Source: Candidatus Methanomethylophilaceae archaeon
GTDB lineage: Archaea > Thermoplasmatota > Thermoplasmata > Methanomassiliicoccales > Methanomethylophilaceae
NCBI GenBank assembly: GCA_017616575.1
Contig: JAFZXW010000104.1
Coordinates: 1-6,993, forward strand
Direction: 5' to 3'
DNA: 6,993 nucleotides
The notes beneath the pieces are model-generated. The model was not told the DNA's origin. It saw only the letters and a program-made list of their open reading frames with translations, and searched no databases. Numbering within the stretch: position 1 is the first letter of the stretch; the number at the start of each line of letters is the position of its first letter. The position numbers and the translations under genes are program-made. Of this stretch, positions 1 to 5,632 are shown in pieces.

Positions 1-1024
1 CACCCATGCGCAGGAGTCCGCCATCGAGGACGCCTACGAGAAAGGCGTCAAGAGCGTCGGATGGGGTTCCGTGGGGAGGCTCAGGGAGGTCGCCGGGGCC
101 GGGGAGGCGTACATCGCCGCCATAGTCTCCAAGGTTGACGCGGACGCCATCCGCGGGGCCAGGCTGAAGGTGTGCCTGGACTGCTCCAACGGGGCCGCTT
201 CCCGCACCTCCCCTTTGCTTCTTTCGATGCTCGGGGTCAGGGCGGTCACCATGAACGCGTCCCCGGACGGGATGTTCCCAGGCCATGAATCCGAGCCGAC
301 GGAGGAGAACCTGAAGGACCTGACCAAGCTCGTCGTCGACACCGGCAGCGACCTGGGCATGGCCCACGACGGGGACGCGGACAGGTGCATATTCGTGACC
401 GGCAAGGGGAAATACGTTCCCGGGGACAAGTCCCTCGCCATACTGTCCCGCCAGGCGGTCTCCAAGGCCCCCGGGTCGAAGGCTGTGACCACCGTGGCCA
501 CATCCAAGGTCGTGGAGGCCGCCGTCTCCTCAGCCGGAGGGAAGACCGTCTACACTGCCGTCGGGTCCCCCGTCGTCGCCCGCAGGATGATGTCCGAGGG
601 CGCCGTCGTCGGGGGGGAGGAGAACGGCGGAGTGATATTCGCAGACCATCAGTACTGCCGTGATGGCGCCATGGCAATAGCGAGGATGCTGGAGGCGGTC
701 GCCCTGAAAGGCTCCCTGGAGGACCAGGTCGCCTCGCTTCCTCGTTTCTACACCGTCAAGGCGGCCATGAGATGCGAAGACTCCGCCAAGAAAGCGGTGA
801 TTGACGGCATCGCCGGGATGCACCGCGGGGACAAGGTGGACCTGACCGACGGGGTCCGGATCGACTTCGACGACGGCTGGGTGCTGATGCGCCCTTCCGG
901 TACGGAGCCGAAGTTCAGGGTCTTCGCCGAGTCCGAGGACGAGGATGTCGCGTGCTCCCTTTCGGAGAGGTTCCTTCGCGAGGCGGAATCGGTAAGGGAC
1001 TCGCTGGCGAGACGCCGAGCCTGA
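1..1024 (+). CDS. glmM: Phosphoglucosamine mutase / phosphomannomutase, 5'-truncated by window edge
   Basis: This is a cytoplasmic alpha-D-phosphohexomutase that interconverts hexose 6-phosphate and 1-phosphate (GlcN-6-P to GlcN-1-P, or the mannose equivalents), feeding UDP-GlcNAc or GDP-mannose synthesis. The frame is open from base 2, so the GTG at 71 is internal and the true start lies upstream. About 340 residues remain of a family length near 430-450, and the phosphoserine loop is outside the window. Three family signatures are visible: the metal loop DGDADR (368-385), the sugar-binding loop GEENGG followed by HQYCRDG (from 614), and the phosphate-binding loop RPSGTEPK (890-913). The form of the sugar loop resembles archaeal GlmM-type proteins. 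Whether glucosamine or mannose phosphate is preferred cannot be told from this sequence. The stop is TGA at 1022-1024. The convergent dUTPase-family frame overlaps this 3' end on the other strand. Confidence 0.93.
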   Translation, partial: THAQESAIEDAYEKGVKSVGWGSVGRLREVAGAGEAYIAAIVSKVDADAIRGARLKVCLDCSNGAASRTSPLLLSMLGVRAVTMNASPDGMFPGHESEPTEENLKDLTKLVVDTGSDLGMAHDGDADRCIFVTGKGKYVPGDKSLAILSRQAVSKAPGSKAVTTVATSKVVEAAVSSAGGKTVYTAVGSPVVARRMMSEGAVVGGEENGGVIFADHQYCRDGAMAIARMLEAVALKGSLEDQVASLPRFYTVKAAMRCEDSAKKAVIDGIAGMHRGDKVDLTDGVRIDFDDGWVLMRPSGTEPKFRVFAESEDEDVACSLSERFLREAESVRDSLARRRA

Positions 1025-1516
1025 CCCTCGCTTCTTGAGAGGGTCGAGCGTCACGCCGGTCTGTCCCTGGTAGTTTCCGGACCTGAGTGAGTAGTTCCTG
1101 TCGCTTTCCGAGTTCAGCGTCTCGAAGACCATCTGGCAGAACCTTTCCCCGATAGGAAGTTCGACAGGGTCGTCGGTGGCGTTGTAGGCCCCGAGGGTGA
1201 GGGTCCCTTCGAACCCCGCGTCTATCTTCCCGAAGGCGCCGATTATCCCTTTCCTGATCCATGTGGTCCTCAGCCAGAGCTGGGCGCAGATGTCGTCGGG
1301 CATCCTGACGCGTTCGACGGTGGACACGTAGAACATGGTCCTGGGAGGTATCGTCACGACGCCCTCCCTCTTGACCTCCGGGTCGCCCCTGACCGCGATC
1401 TCGGCTATGCGGAGGTCGTACCCGTTGGGGGTCAGGCCCCTCTCGGAGTACCCGCTGATGCCTATGTACCCGGTCAGAAGGCTCTCGGCGATGTCCCTGT
1501 CAGAAAGAATTCCCAT
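530..1516 (-). CDS. dut: Archaeal dUTPase / dCTP deaminase family protein, open frame without a stop at the domain end
   Basis: This gene belongs to the dCTP deaminase/dUTPase fold, whose trimeric cytoplasmic enzymes keep uracil out of DNA. It starts at ATG 1516 with MGILSDRDI. Family features are the substrate motif PNGYDLRI (residues 30-37), PPRT (57-60), QLWLRTT (79-85), GKIDAGFEGTLTLGAYN (96-112) and the C-terminal NYQGQTGVT (148-156). In E. coli Dcd the general-base Glu138 sits in the motif VLEFYN. Here the matching residue is Gly109 (TLGAYN), so the archaeal dUTPase subfamily is more likely than a true deaminase. The recognisable protein ends at about residue 163 (near base 1028), a normal family length. 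No stop follows there, and the frame continues 155 codons, nearly all of them antisense to the mutase gene, to a TGA at 530-532. That extension has no recognisable domain and is probably a shadow exposed by a lost stop or a frameshift. The family assignment is firm; the 3' boundary is doubtful. Confidence 0.8.
   Translation of the reverse strand: MGILSDRDIAESLLTGYIGISGYSERGLTPNGYDLRIAEIAVRGDPEVKREGVVTIPPRTMFYVSTVERVRMPDDICAQLWLRTTWIRKGIIGAFGKIDAGFEGTLTLGAYNATDDPVELPIGERFCQMVFETLNSESDRNYSLRSGNYQGQTGVTLDPLKKRGSGSASRQRVPYRFRLAKEPLRKGARDILVLGLGEDPELRLRTGRAHQHPAVVEVDPDPVGQVHLVPAVHPGDAVNHRFLGGVFASHGRLDGVETRKRGDLVLQGAFQGDRLQHPRYCHGAITAVLMVCEYHSAVLLPPDDGALGHHPAGDDGGPDGSVDGLPSG
1023..1045. terminator. 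Perfect 7-bp hairpin at the convergent mutase/dUTPase 3' ends
   Basis: GACCCTC at 1023-1029 and GAGGGTC at 1039-1045 form a perfect 7-bp stem with a 9-nt loop. The hairpin overlaps the mutase stop codon and lies where the dUTPase domain ends (codons 158-165). A symmetric hairpin between convergent genes could end transcripts from both sides. There is no T-run next to it, so the terminator role is only suggestive. Confidence 0.35.
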
Positions 1517-1535
1517 GCTCCGTCATCGTATGGGT

Positions 1536-1545
1536 GGTAAAAACC
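1536..1545 (-). promoter_or_regulatory. Candidate TATA box for the dUTPase-family gene
   Basis: On the minus strand this reads GGTTTTTACC, the only A/T-rich block upstream of ATG 1516. Its centre is about 25 bases before the start codon. No clear Shine-Dalgarno sequence is present, so the spacing suggests a leaderless or nearly leaderless transcript. The box is inferred from composition and spacing only. Confidence 0.4.
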
Positions 1546-1558
1546 GTTTTCGCGCAGG

Positions 1559-1567
1559 TTCATATCG
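1559..1567 (+). promoter_or_regulatory. Candidate TATA box for the S66 peptidase gene
   Basis: TTCATATCG is centred about 25-26 bases before ATG 1589 in the divergent spacer shared with the dUTPase gene. No Shine-Dalgarno sequence precedes the ATG, which fits a leaderless transcript. The match to an archaeal TATA consensus is weak. Confidence 0.35.
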
Positions 1568-1588
1568 AAGGCCGTGCATCCTCCCGGC

Positions 1589-2590
1589 ATGATCGTCCCG
1601 CCGTTCCTTCGCCCTTCCGGCAGCATAGGCGTCACCGCTCCCTCGTTCGGGGTGACGGACCCTACAGACATCGCACGCTTCGCCAACGCCAAGAGGAGGC
1701 TTGGGGAGCTAGGACACCGCGTTATCGAGACGCCGGACGTCTATACCACCGACGAGAAGGGCAGGAGCGCCCCCGCCAGGCAGAGGACGGAGGAGCTCTG
1801 CTCTCTGTTGGAGGACCCTGACGTGGGGTACATAGTGGCGGCCAAGGGCGGAGACTACCAGATAGAGATGCTGGAATTCATGGACTGGGACGTCCTGAAG
1901 AGGAGCCCCAAATGGATCCAAGGCTATTCTGACAACACCGTCCTGCTGTTCAAGGCCACTGCAGAGCACGACGTGGCGACTATCTACGGGAGCAATTTCG
2001 GCGACTACGGCATGGAGCCTTGGCACAGGAGCGTCCAGGAGAACCTGGAGTTCGTCGAGGGGAGGAGGTCTTCGCAGGACTCTTTCCCTTTTCACGAGGA
2101 AGGCTTCTGCGACAGGGTCACGGGGCTCGAGGGGCTGAGGGAAGAGTCTCCGACGCTTTGGACGTCCTCGTGCGGGGACGCGTCTTTCAGCGGCCGGCTG
2201 ATCGGCGGATGCATGGACGTCCTCGAATGGTTCCACAAGACGGGGGCGGCCGATCCAGGCGGCTTCGTGTCCAAGTACTCCAAGGAGGGGATAATCTGGT
2301 ACATGGAGACGTACGACATGGACGAGGGGAGGGTCTCCAGGATGCTCGAGGGGATGTCCGGCGACGGATGGTTCGAAGGGGCGTCCGGCTTCGTGTTCGG
2401 CAGGCCGCTGTTCTTCCATGGGGAGGATTTCGCCGCCACCGTCGAGGAAGCCCTGTCAGGATTCGACGTACCTAAGGTCTTCGGGGCCGACGTCGGCCAC
2501 AAGGCGCCTCGCATGACCTTCTTGAACGGGGTCATGTCCAGGTTCGAGGTGGCGGGAGGATCGTGCAGGATCGATTATACGATCCGCTGA
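1589..2590 (+). CDS. S66-family serine peptidase (LD-carboxypeptidase / MccF-like)
   Basis: This is a 333-residue member of peptidase family S66. The family includes LdcA, which trims the terminal D-alanine from muropeptide tetrapeptides, and MccF, which cleaves microcin C7 and related aminoacyl-nucleotides. I chose ATG 1589 because MIVPPFLRPSGSIGVTAPS matches the family's usual N-terminus; a GTG at 1574 would add five unsupported residues. The Ser-Glu-His triad is recognisable: Ser114 in GYSDNT, Glu240 in IIWYMETYD, and His304 in GHKAPRMT. GRLIGGCMDVLEW (203-214) matches the conserved stretch that precedes the glutamate. There is no signal peptide or membrane segment, so it should be cytoplasmic. 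The gene has its own candidate promoter and is followed after 34 bases by the exchanger gene. Archaea lack murein, so wall recycling is unlikely to be its job; hydrolysis of a toxic peptide-nucleotide or of cytoplasmic peptides is inference. Confidence 0.88.
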   Translation: MIVPPFLRPSGSIGVTAPSFGVTDPTDIARFANAKRRLGELGHRVIETPDVYTTDEKGRSAPARQRTEELCSLLEDPDVGYIVAAKGGDYQIEMLEFMDWDVLKRSPKWIQGYSDNTVLLFKATAEHDVATIYGSNFGDYGMEPWHRSVQENLEFVEGRRSSQDSFPFHEEGFCDRVTGLEGLREESPTLWTSSCGDASFSGRLIGGCMDVLEWFHKTGAADPGGFVSKYSKEGIIWYMETYDMDEGRVSRMLEGMSGDGWFEGASGFVFGRPLFFHGEDFAATVEEALSGFDVPKVFGADVGHKAPRMTFLNGVMSRFEVAGGSCRIDYTIR

Positions 2591-2595
2591 GAAAC

Positions 2596-2602
2596 TTATT
2601 TA
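2596..2602 (+). promoter_or_regulatory. Candidate TATA box for the exchanger gene
   Basis: TTATTTA lies just after the peptidase stop codon, centred 26 bases before ATG 2625. This is the spacing expected when the transcript begins at or near the start codon. A GAGGG at 2610-2614 is a possible weak ribosome binding site, but it is 10 bases from the ATG. Confidence 0.45.
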
Positions 2603-2624
2603 GTGCGATGAGGGATGTGCGGTC

Positions 2625-3584
2625 ATGGATTGGATTCTGCTGGGAATCCCTGTAGGGATCATCCTGCTATACTTCGGGTCTGACTGGCTGGTCAAAGGCG
2701 GAAAGGGCCTGGCCCTCCGCGCGGGAGTCCCTCCTTTCGTCATCGGCCTCACGGTCCTTGCCTTCGGGTCTTCAGCGCCCGAATGCGTCACGTCCATCGT
2801 CAGCACCTCCAATCCTGGGATAATCATCGGAAACGTCATCGGAAGCAACATAGCCAATATAGGGCTCGCGATAGGCCTGGCCGCCCTCGTCGCCCCCATG
2901 GCCGCCAAGTACTCGACGATGAGGTTCGAGCTCGCCGTCATGATGGTGACGACGCTGGCTCTGACCGTCCTGGCCTTCATTGGATACGCTGGCTTCTGGG
3001 TCGGGATAGCCTTCGTCATATCCCTCCTGGTGTTCATTTTCGTCGTCTACTACATGAAGAAGGATGACAAGGAGGGCCAGGAGGCCTATTCCGCCGAGGT
3101 GGAGGAGGACGGTCCCTCTTACGGTTACCCGGCGCTCGTGGTCATGGTCATAGCAGGCCTGGTGCTTCTTTACTTCGGGGCCCGGTTCTTCGTGGACGGG
3201 GCCGTCGAGCTCGCCTCCATGCTGGGCATGTCCGACCTCCTCATAGGGCTGATAGTAGTCGCGATCGGGACCTCCCTGCCGGAGATATGCATCAGCCTCA
3301 TAGCCGCGAAGCGGGGGGAGAACGACCTTGCGGTCAGCAACATCGTCGGGAGCAACATATTCAACATCCTGTTCGTGCTGGGAATAGGCGCGTCTTTGGT
3401 GACGGTGCCCATAGTAGACTCCGTCCTGGTCTTCCACATGCCGGTTATGATTGTCCTGTCCTTGCTGATGATAGCCGCCGTTCGTTTCAAGAACGGCATC
3501 TCCAGGCCTGTCGGCGCCCTGATGATCGGAATCTACGCCGCGTACGTGGCGGTCATGATCGCCTTCCCCTCGCTCACCCTTTGA
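2625..3584 (+). CDS. Na+/Ca2+ exchanger family (CaCA) membrane transporter, YrbG-like
   Basis: This is an integral membrane cation antiporter of the CaCA superfamily, of the short prokaryotic type (319 residues) related to YrbG and to the Methanocaldococcus NCX. It probably exports Ca2+ or a similar ion in exchange for Na+ or H+. Two inverted alpha repeats are plain. Repeat 1 is GLTVLAFGSSAPE (residues 41-53) with GNVIGSNIANIG (69-80). Repeat 2 is GLIVVAIGTSLPE (208-220) with SNIVGSNIFNI (238-248). Glu53 and Glu220 match the two essential glutamates of the family, and the GSN motifs supply ion ligands. About ten hydrophobic segments are visible, five on each side of an acidic/charged loop at about 144-166 (KKDDKEGQEAYSAEVEEDG). 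There is no large cytosolic Ca2+-regulatory domain. The transported ion pair cannot be told from sequence. The stop is nine bases from the convergent ThiF-family gene's stop. Confidence 0.93.
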   Translation: MDWILLGIPVGIILLYFGSDWLVKGGKGLALRAGVPPFVIGLTVLAFGSSAPECVTSIVSTSNPGIIIGNVIGSNIANIGLAIGLAALVAPMAAKYSTMRFELAVMMVTTLALTVLAFIGYAGFWVGIAFVISLLVFIFVVYYMKKDDKEGQEAYSAEVEEDGPSYGYPALVVMVIAGLVLLYFGARFFVDGAVELASMLGMSDLLIGLIVVAIGTSLPEICISLIAAKRGENDLAVSNIVGSNIFNILFVLGIGASLVTVPIVDSVLVFHMPVMIVLSLLMIAAVRFKNGISRPVGALMIGIYAAYVAVMIAFPSLTL

Positions 3585-3593
3585 CATTCGTCG

Positions 3594-4328
3594 TCAGATC
3601 CGGTGTTCTGGACTGGGCCCGCATACGGGGCAGTCGGGGTCGATCTGGAAATCGACAGGCGTGACCCTCCCGTCGGCGAAATCGTACGAGAAGAAACGTC
3701 CTCTGGACGCGTCCTCGCGCCCGGCGACCAGCTTCAGCACCTCGGTGGATTCGAGGGAGCCTATCGTCATCGCCACGGACCCGATGGAGGCCGGGGTTTT
3801 TCCGGAATCCGAAAGGTCCCCCAGCATGCATCTCAGGCAAGGGGTCTTGCGGGGGATTATCGTGCACAGCTGTCCTGTGAACCCGTCTATCGCCCCGTGG
3901 ACCAGCGGCTTCCCTGTTTTCACGGCATACCTGTTGAGGGTCATCCTCGACGACACGGAGTCGAGGCAGTCCACCATGACGTCGCATCCGTCGAAGATAT
4001 GGGCTGATTCGTCAGTGAACCTTCCGACATGGGCCTCCGTCTCTACCTCCGGGTTCATGCTTCCGATCCATTCCTTCATCAGCTCGGCTTTCGGCTTTGG
4101 CTTCTTTCCAGATAGCACATGCTTGCAGTAAACGAACTGCCTGTTCAGGTTGGACTCCTCAGGCACGTCGGGATCGATCATCACAAGTTTTCCTACGCCT
4201 GCAAGGGCAAGCGCCGTCGAGACGTAAGTTCCGAGGCCCCCGCATCCAACGACGCCGATGTTGGAACGGCGTATACTTTCCTGTTCCTCCGCGGAGAACT
4301 CGATAAGCTGCCTGTCGTATCTTCCCAT
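3594..4328 (-). CDS. E1-like adenylyltransferase, ThiF/MoeB/HesA family
   Basis: This 244-residue cytoplasmic E1-like enzyme is expected to adenylate the C-terminal Gly-Gly of a ubiquitin-like sulfur carrier (ThiS, MoaD or an archaeal SAMP), for thiamine, molybdopterin or tRNA thiolation. Visible in order are RYDRQL (3-8), the nucleotide loop GCGGLG (28-33), SNLNRQ (59-64) with the ATP-contacting Arg/Gln, DCLDSVSSR (120-128), and two zinc CxxC pairs (Cys164/167 and Cys233/236). GSLESTEVLKL (190-200) matches the conserved late helix. The cysteine that ThiF/MoeB/UbaA proteins carry in the loop after the first CxxC appears absent (SGKTPASIGS, 175-184). I chose ATG 4328 because GGAGAGG lies five bases upstream and the protein then begins with the family's usual MxRYDRQ. 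In-frame ATGs at 4355 and 4388 would add an unsupported N-terminus. No carrier gene is adjacent, so the partner is unknown. Confidence 0.88.
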   Translation of the reverse strand: MGRYDRQLIEFSAEEQESIRRSNIGVVGCGGLGTYVSTALALAGVGKLVMIDPDVPEESNLNRQFVYCKHVLSGKKPKPKAELMKEWIGSMNPEVETEAHVGRFTDESAHIFDGCDVMVDCLDSVSSRMTLNRYAVKTGKPLVHGAIDGFTGQLCTIIPRKTPCLRCMLGDLSDSGKTPASIGSVAMTIGSLESTEVLKLVAGREDASRGRFFSYDFADGRVTPVDFQIDPDCPVCGPSPEHRI

Positions 4329-4333
4329 GACGG

Positions 4334-4340
4334 CCTCTCC
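4334..4340 (-). promoter_or_regulatory. Shine-Dalgarno site deciding the ThiF-family start
   Basis: The minus strand reads GGAGAGG five bases before ATG 4328. It is one of the few clear ribosome binding sites in the window, and it supports this start over the longer in-frame options upstream. Confidence 0.6.
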
Positions 4341-4380
4341 GACTCTCATACGCATGCTGGACGCGGTGAAATGATGCTCA

Positions 4381-4390
4381 GAAAACAAAA
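4381..4390 (-). terminator. T-rich terminator after tRNA-Leu
   Basis: The minus strand reads TTTTGTTTTC two bases after the tRNA-Leu 3' CCA. Archaeal RNA polymerase stops at such T-rich tracts without needing a hairpin. It should separate the tRNA transcript from the ThiF-family gene downstream, which keeps its own ribosome binding site. Confidence 0.65.
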
Positions 4391-4391
4391 G

Positions 4392-4478
4392 TGGTGCAAG
4401 GGATGGGATTTGAACCCACGGACCACTAAGGACAAGGCCCTCAACCTTGCGTCGTTGGCCATGCTTGACTACCCTTGC
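4392..4478 (-). tRNA. tRNA-Leu(GAG): tRNA-Leu, anticodon GAG
   Basis: I folded this by hand on the minus strand. The acceptor stem GCAAGGG pairs with CCCTTGC, and bases 8-9 are TA. The D arm runs from GTC to GAC around AAGCATGGCCAAC. The anticodon stem CAAGG pairs with CCTTG around the loop TTGAGGG, giving anticodon GAG, which reads the leucine codons CUC and CUU. A long 13-base variable arm makes it a class II tRNA, as expected for leucine. The T arm GTGGG/CCCAT encloses TTCAAAT. The discriminator base is A, as for leucine tRNAs, and the 3' CCA is encoded in the DNA (4392-4394). No intron is present. A TATA-like box lies upstream and a T-rich tract directly downstream, so it looks like an independent unit. 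Confidence 0.95.
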
Positions 4479-4503
4479 ACTGGTGAAACTCGTATAGTGG
4501 GGC

Positions 4504-4512
4504 CATATTTAT
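4504..4512 (-). promoter_or_regulatory. TATA box of the tRNA-Leu gene
   Basis: The minus strand reads AATAAATATGG across 4503-4513, the most A/T-rich patch in this part of the window. Its centre is about 30 bases upstream of the mature tRNA 5' end, which places transcription start a few bases before the tRNA. An A-rich stretch just upstream could serve as the TFB recognition element. Confidence 0.6.
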
Positions 4513-4543
4513 TATTTTCTGAACAGCCAGATGCCGGGCCGTG

Positions 4544-5599
4544 TCACCGCCGCCCCTTCCAATAATCGCGTCCGGCCCTGCCCAGGGCGGCCACGTTCTC
4601 GTCGGGGCTGGTGATCGGGGTCTCGCATCCGGGCGCGAGTATGAACCCTCCGTCCTGCCCTGCGGCGTCGAGTATCCTGTAGCATTCCCTGGTCACGGAC
4701 TCGGGGGTCCCCGACATCATCTGGAGCACAGGGTCCACGTTCCCCATGATCGCGAACTTCCCCGCGGCGTTTGCCTTGGCCTTGCCGGCGTCCACCGCAT
4801 GGTCGAAGCTCAGGCAATCCGCCCCCGTCTCCGGGATCTGCTTCATGGTCTCCAGCGTGTTCCCGCATATGTGGACGAAGGTCGGCACGGAGCTGTCCAT
4901 CGCATTCACGTCCGAGACCACCTTGCGGATATGCTCCATGGAGTACTCGGCGAACATGCTGGGAGGTATGATGTCCTGCGAGGAGGTGGGGTCGGCCATC
5001 CACATCACGGTGGCGCCGGCGTCTATCATGCGCCTCTGCATGTCCGAGACGAGCGTGGTGACCTTGGTTATCAGGGATTTCACGAGGTCCGGGTCCGTGA
5101 ACGTGTTCATGAGCATGTTCTCCACGCCCATGACGTATCCGGCGGTGGTGATCGGCCCCCAGGAGAGCCCGCATATGTGCAGGTCCTCCGGCAGGATCCT
5201 GGCGGTCTCCTCGAGGCTCTCGGTGAACACGCGGGTGAACTTGGGGCACTGGCGGGCGTCGTAGGGGTCGAAGAGTTCCAGCCTGTCCACGTCCTCCGCG
5301 GTCTCCGCTATGTGCCTTGGTACGCGTCCGTAGTCGTCCTCGGGGAAGGTGACTTCCATGCCCATGTCTACGAAGGGCACCTGTGAGTCCAGGATGGGCT
5401 TCACGAAGTCCGACATGGTCTTCATCGAATAGTCGACAGACACCCTTGCGGATATCTTCGGGTCCCACCTCGCCGCGTCCACCTTGTATCCTGCGCTGTG
5501 CGCCGCGGTGGCGAGGGCGAAGTTGTTGACCGGCGTCCGCTCGTCAGTTTCGTTCTCGAGGGCGGCTTCCACGCACGCCCTGTGCCCTGCGTCCTTCAT
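4544..5599 (-). CDS. Methylcobamide:CoM methyltransferase, MtaA/MtbA type (uroporphyrinogen decarboxylase superfamily)
   Basis: This 351-residue cytoplasmic zinc enzyme is of the kind that moves a methyl group from a methylated corrinoid protein to coenzyme M, giving methyl-CoM for methanogenesis from methanol or methylamines. The zinc-ligand pattern His-x-Cys...Cys is visible: His243 and Cys245 in FVHICGN, and Cys325 in LAPGCETP. The ending SPDENVAAL (331-339) is also typical of the subfamily. The N-terminal ALENETDERTPV (13-24) matches the superfamily's opening helix. Length agrees with MtaA/MtbA (about 340). ATG 5599 has no Shine-Dalgarno sequence but has a TATA-like box 27 bases upstream, suggesting a leaderless mRNA. 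No methyltransferase 1 (MtaB, MtmB, MtbB, MttB) or corrinoid-protein gene is adjacent, so the methyl donor cannot be assigned. The frame has no internal TAG, so pyrrolysine is not involved. Confidence 0.87.
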   Translation of the reverse strand: MKDAGHRACVEAALENETDERTPVNNFALATAAHSAGYKVDAARWDPKISARVSVDYSMKTMSDFVKPILDSQVPFVDMGMEVTFPEDDYGRVPRHIAETAEDVDRLELFDPYDARQCPKFTRVFTESLEETARILPEDLHICGLSWGPITTAGYVMGVENMLMNTFTDPDLVKSLITKVTTLVSDMQRRMIDAGATVMWMADPTSSQDIIPPSMFAEYSMEHIRKVVSDVNAMDSSVPTFVHICGNTLETMKQIPETGADCLSFDHAVDAGKAKANAAGKFAIMGNVDPVLQMMSGTPESVTRECYRILDAAGQDGGFILAPGCETPITSPDENVAALGRAGRDYWKGRR

Positions 5600-5622
5600 G
5601 CTTGATAATAACAGAGCGGGCT

Positions 5623-5629
5623 CTTTAAC
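5623..5629 (-). promoter_or_regulatory. Candidate TATA box for the methyltransferase gene
   Basis: The minus strand reads GTTAAAG, centred 27 bases before ATG 5599, in the 33-base gap after the dehydrogenase homologue. With no ribosome binding site at the ATG, a leaderless transcript separate from the upstream gene is the simplest reading. Confidence 0.4.
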
Positions 5630-5632
5630 GTT

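Noticed and set aside
71..73. GTG at 71 as the start of the mutase gene
   Set aside because: The same frame is open to the window edge and the upstream codons continue the family sequence; the phosphoserine loop must lie further upstream.
1709..2419. A 236-codon open frame on the minus strand inside the S66 peptidase gene
   Set aside because: No motif or start signal; the plus strand has the complete catalytic triad and family N-terminus.
2772..3587. A 271-codon open frame on the minus strand opposite the exchanger
   Set aside because: Very rich in His, Asp, Gly and Gln, with no domain; it mirrors hydrophobic codons of the real membrane protein.
4541..5386. A 281-codon open frame on the plus strand opposite the methyltransferase
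   Set aside because: The composition (His, Arg, Gly, Val) is that of an antisense shadow, and the minus strand carries intact zinc-ligand motifs.
4544..5599. Possible pyrrolysine (in-frame TAG) in the methyltransferase
   Set aside because: The frame is uninterrupted from ATG to TGA, and this subfamily (methyltransferase 2) does not use pyrrolysine.
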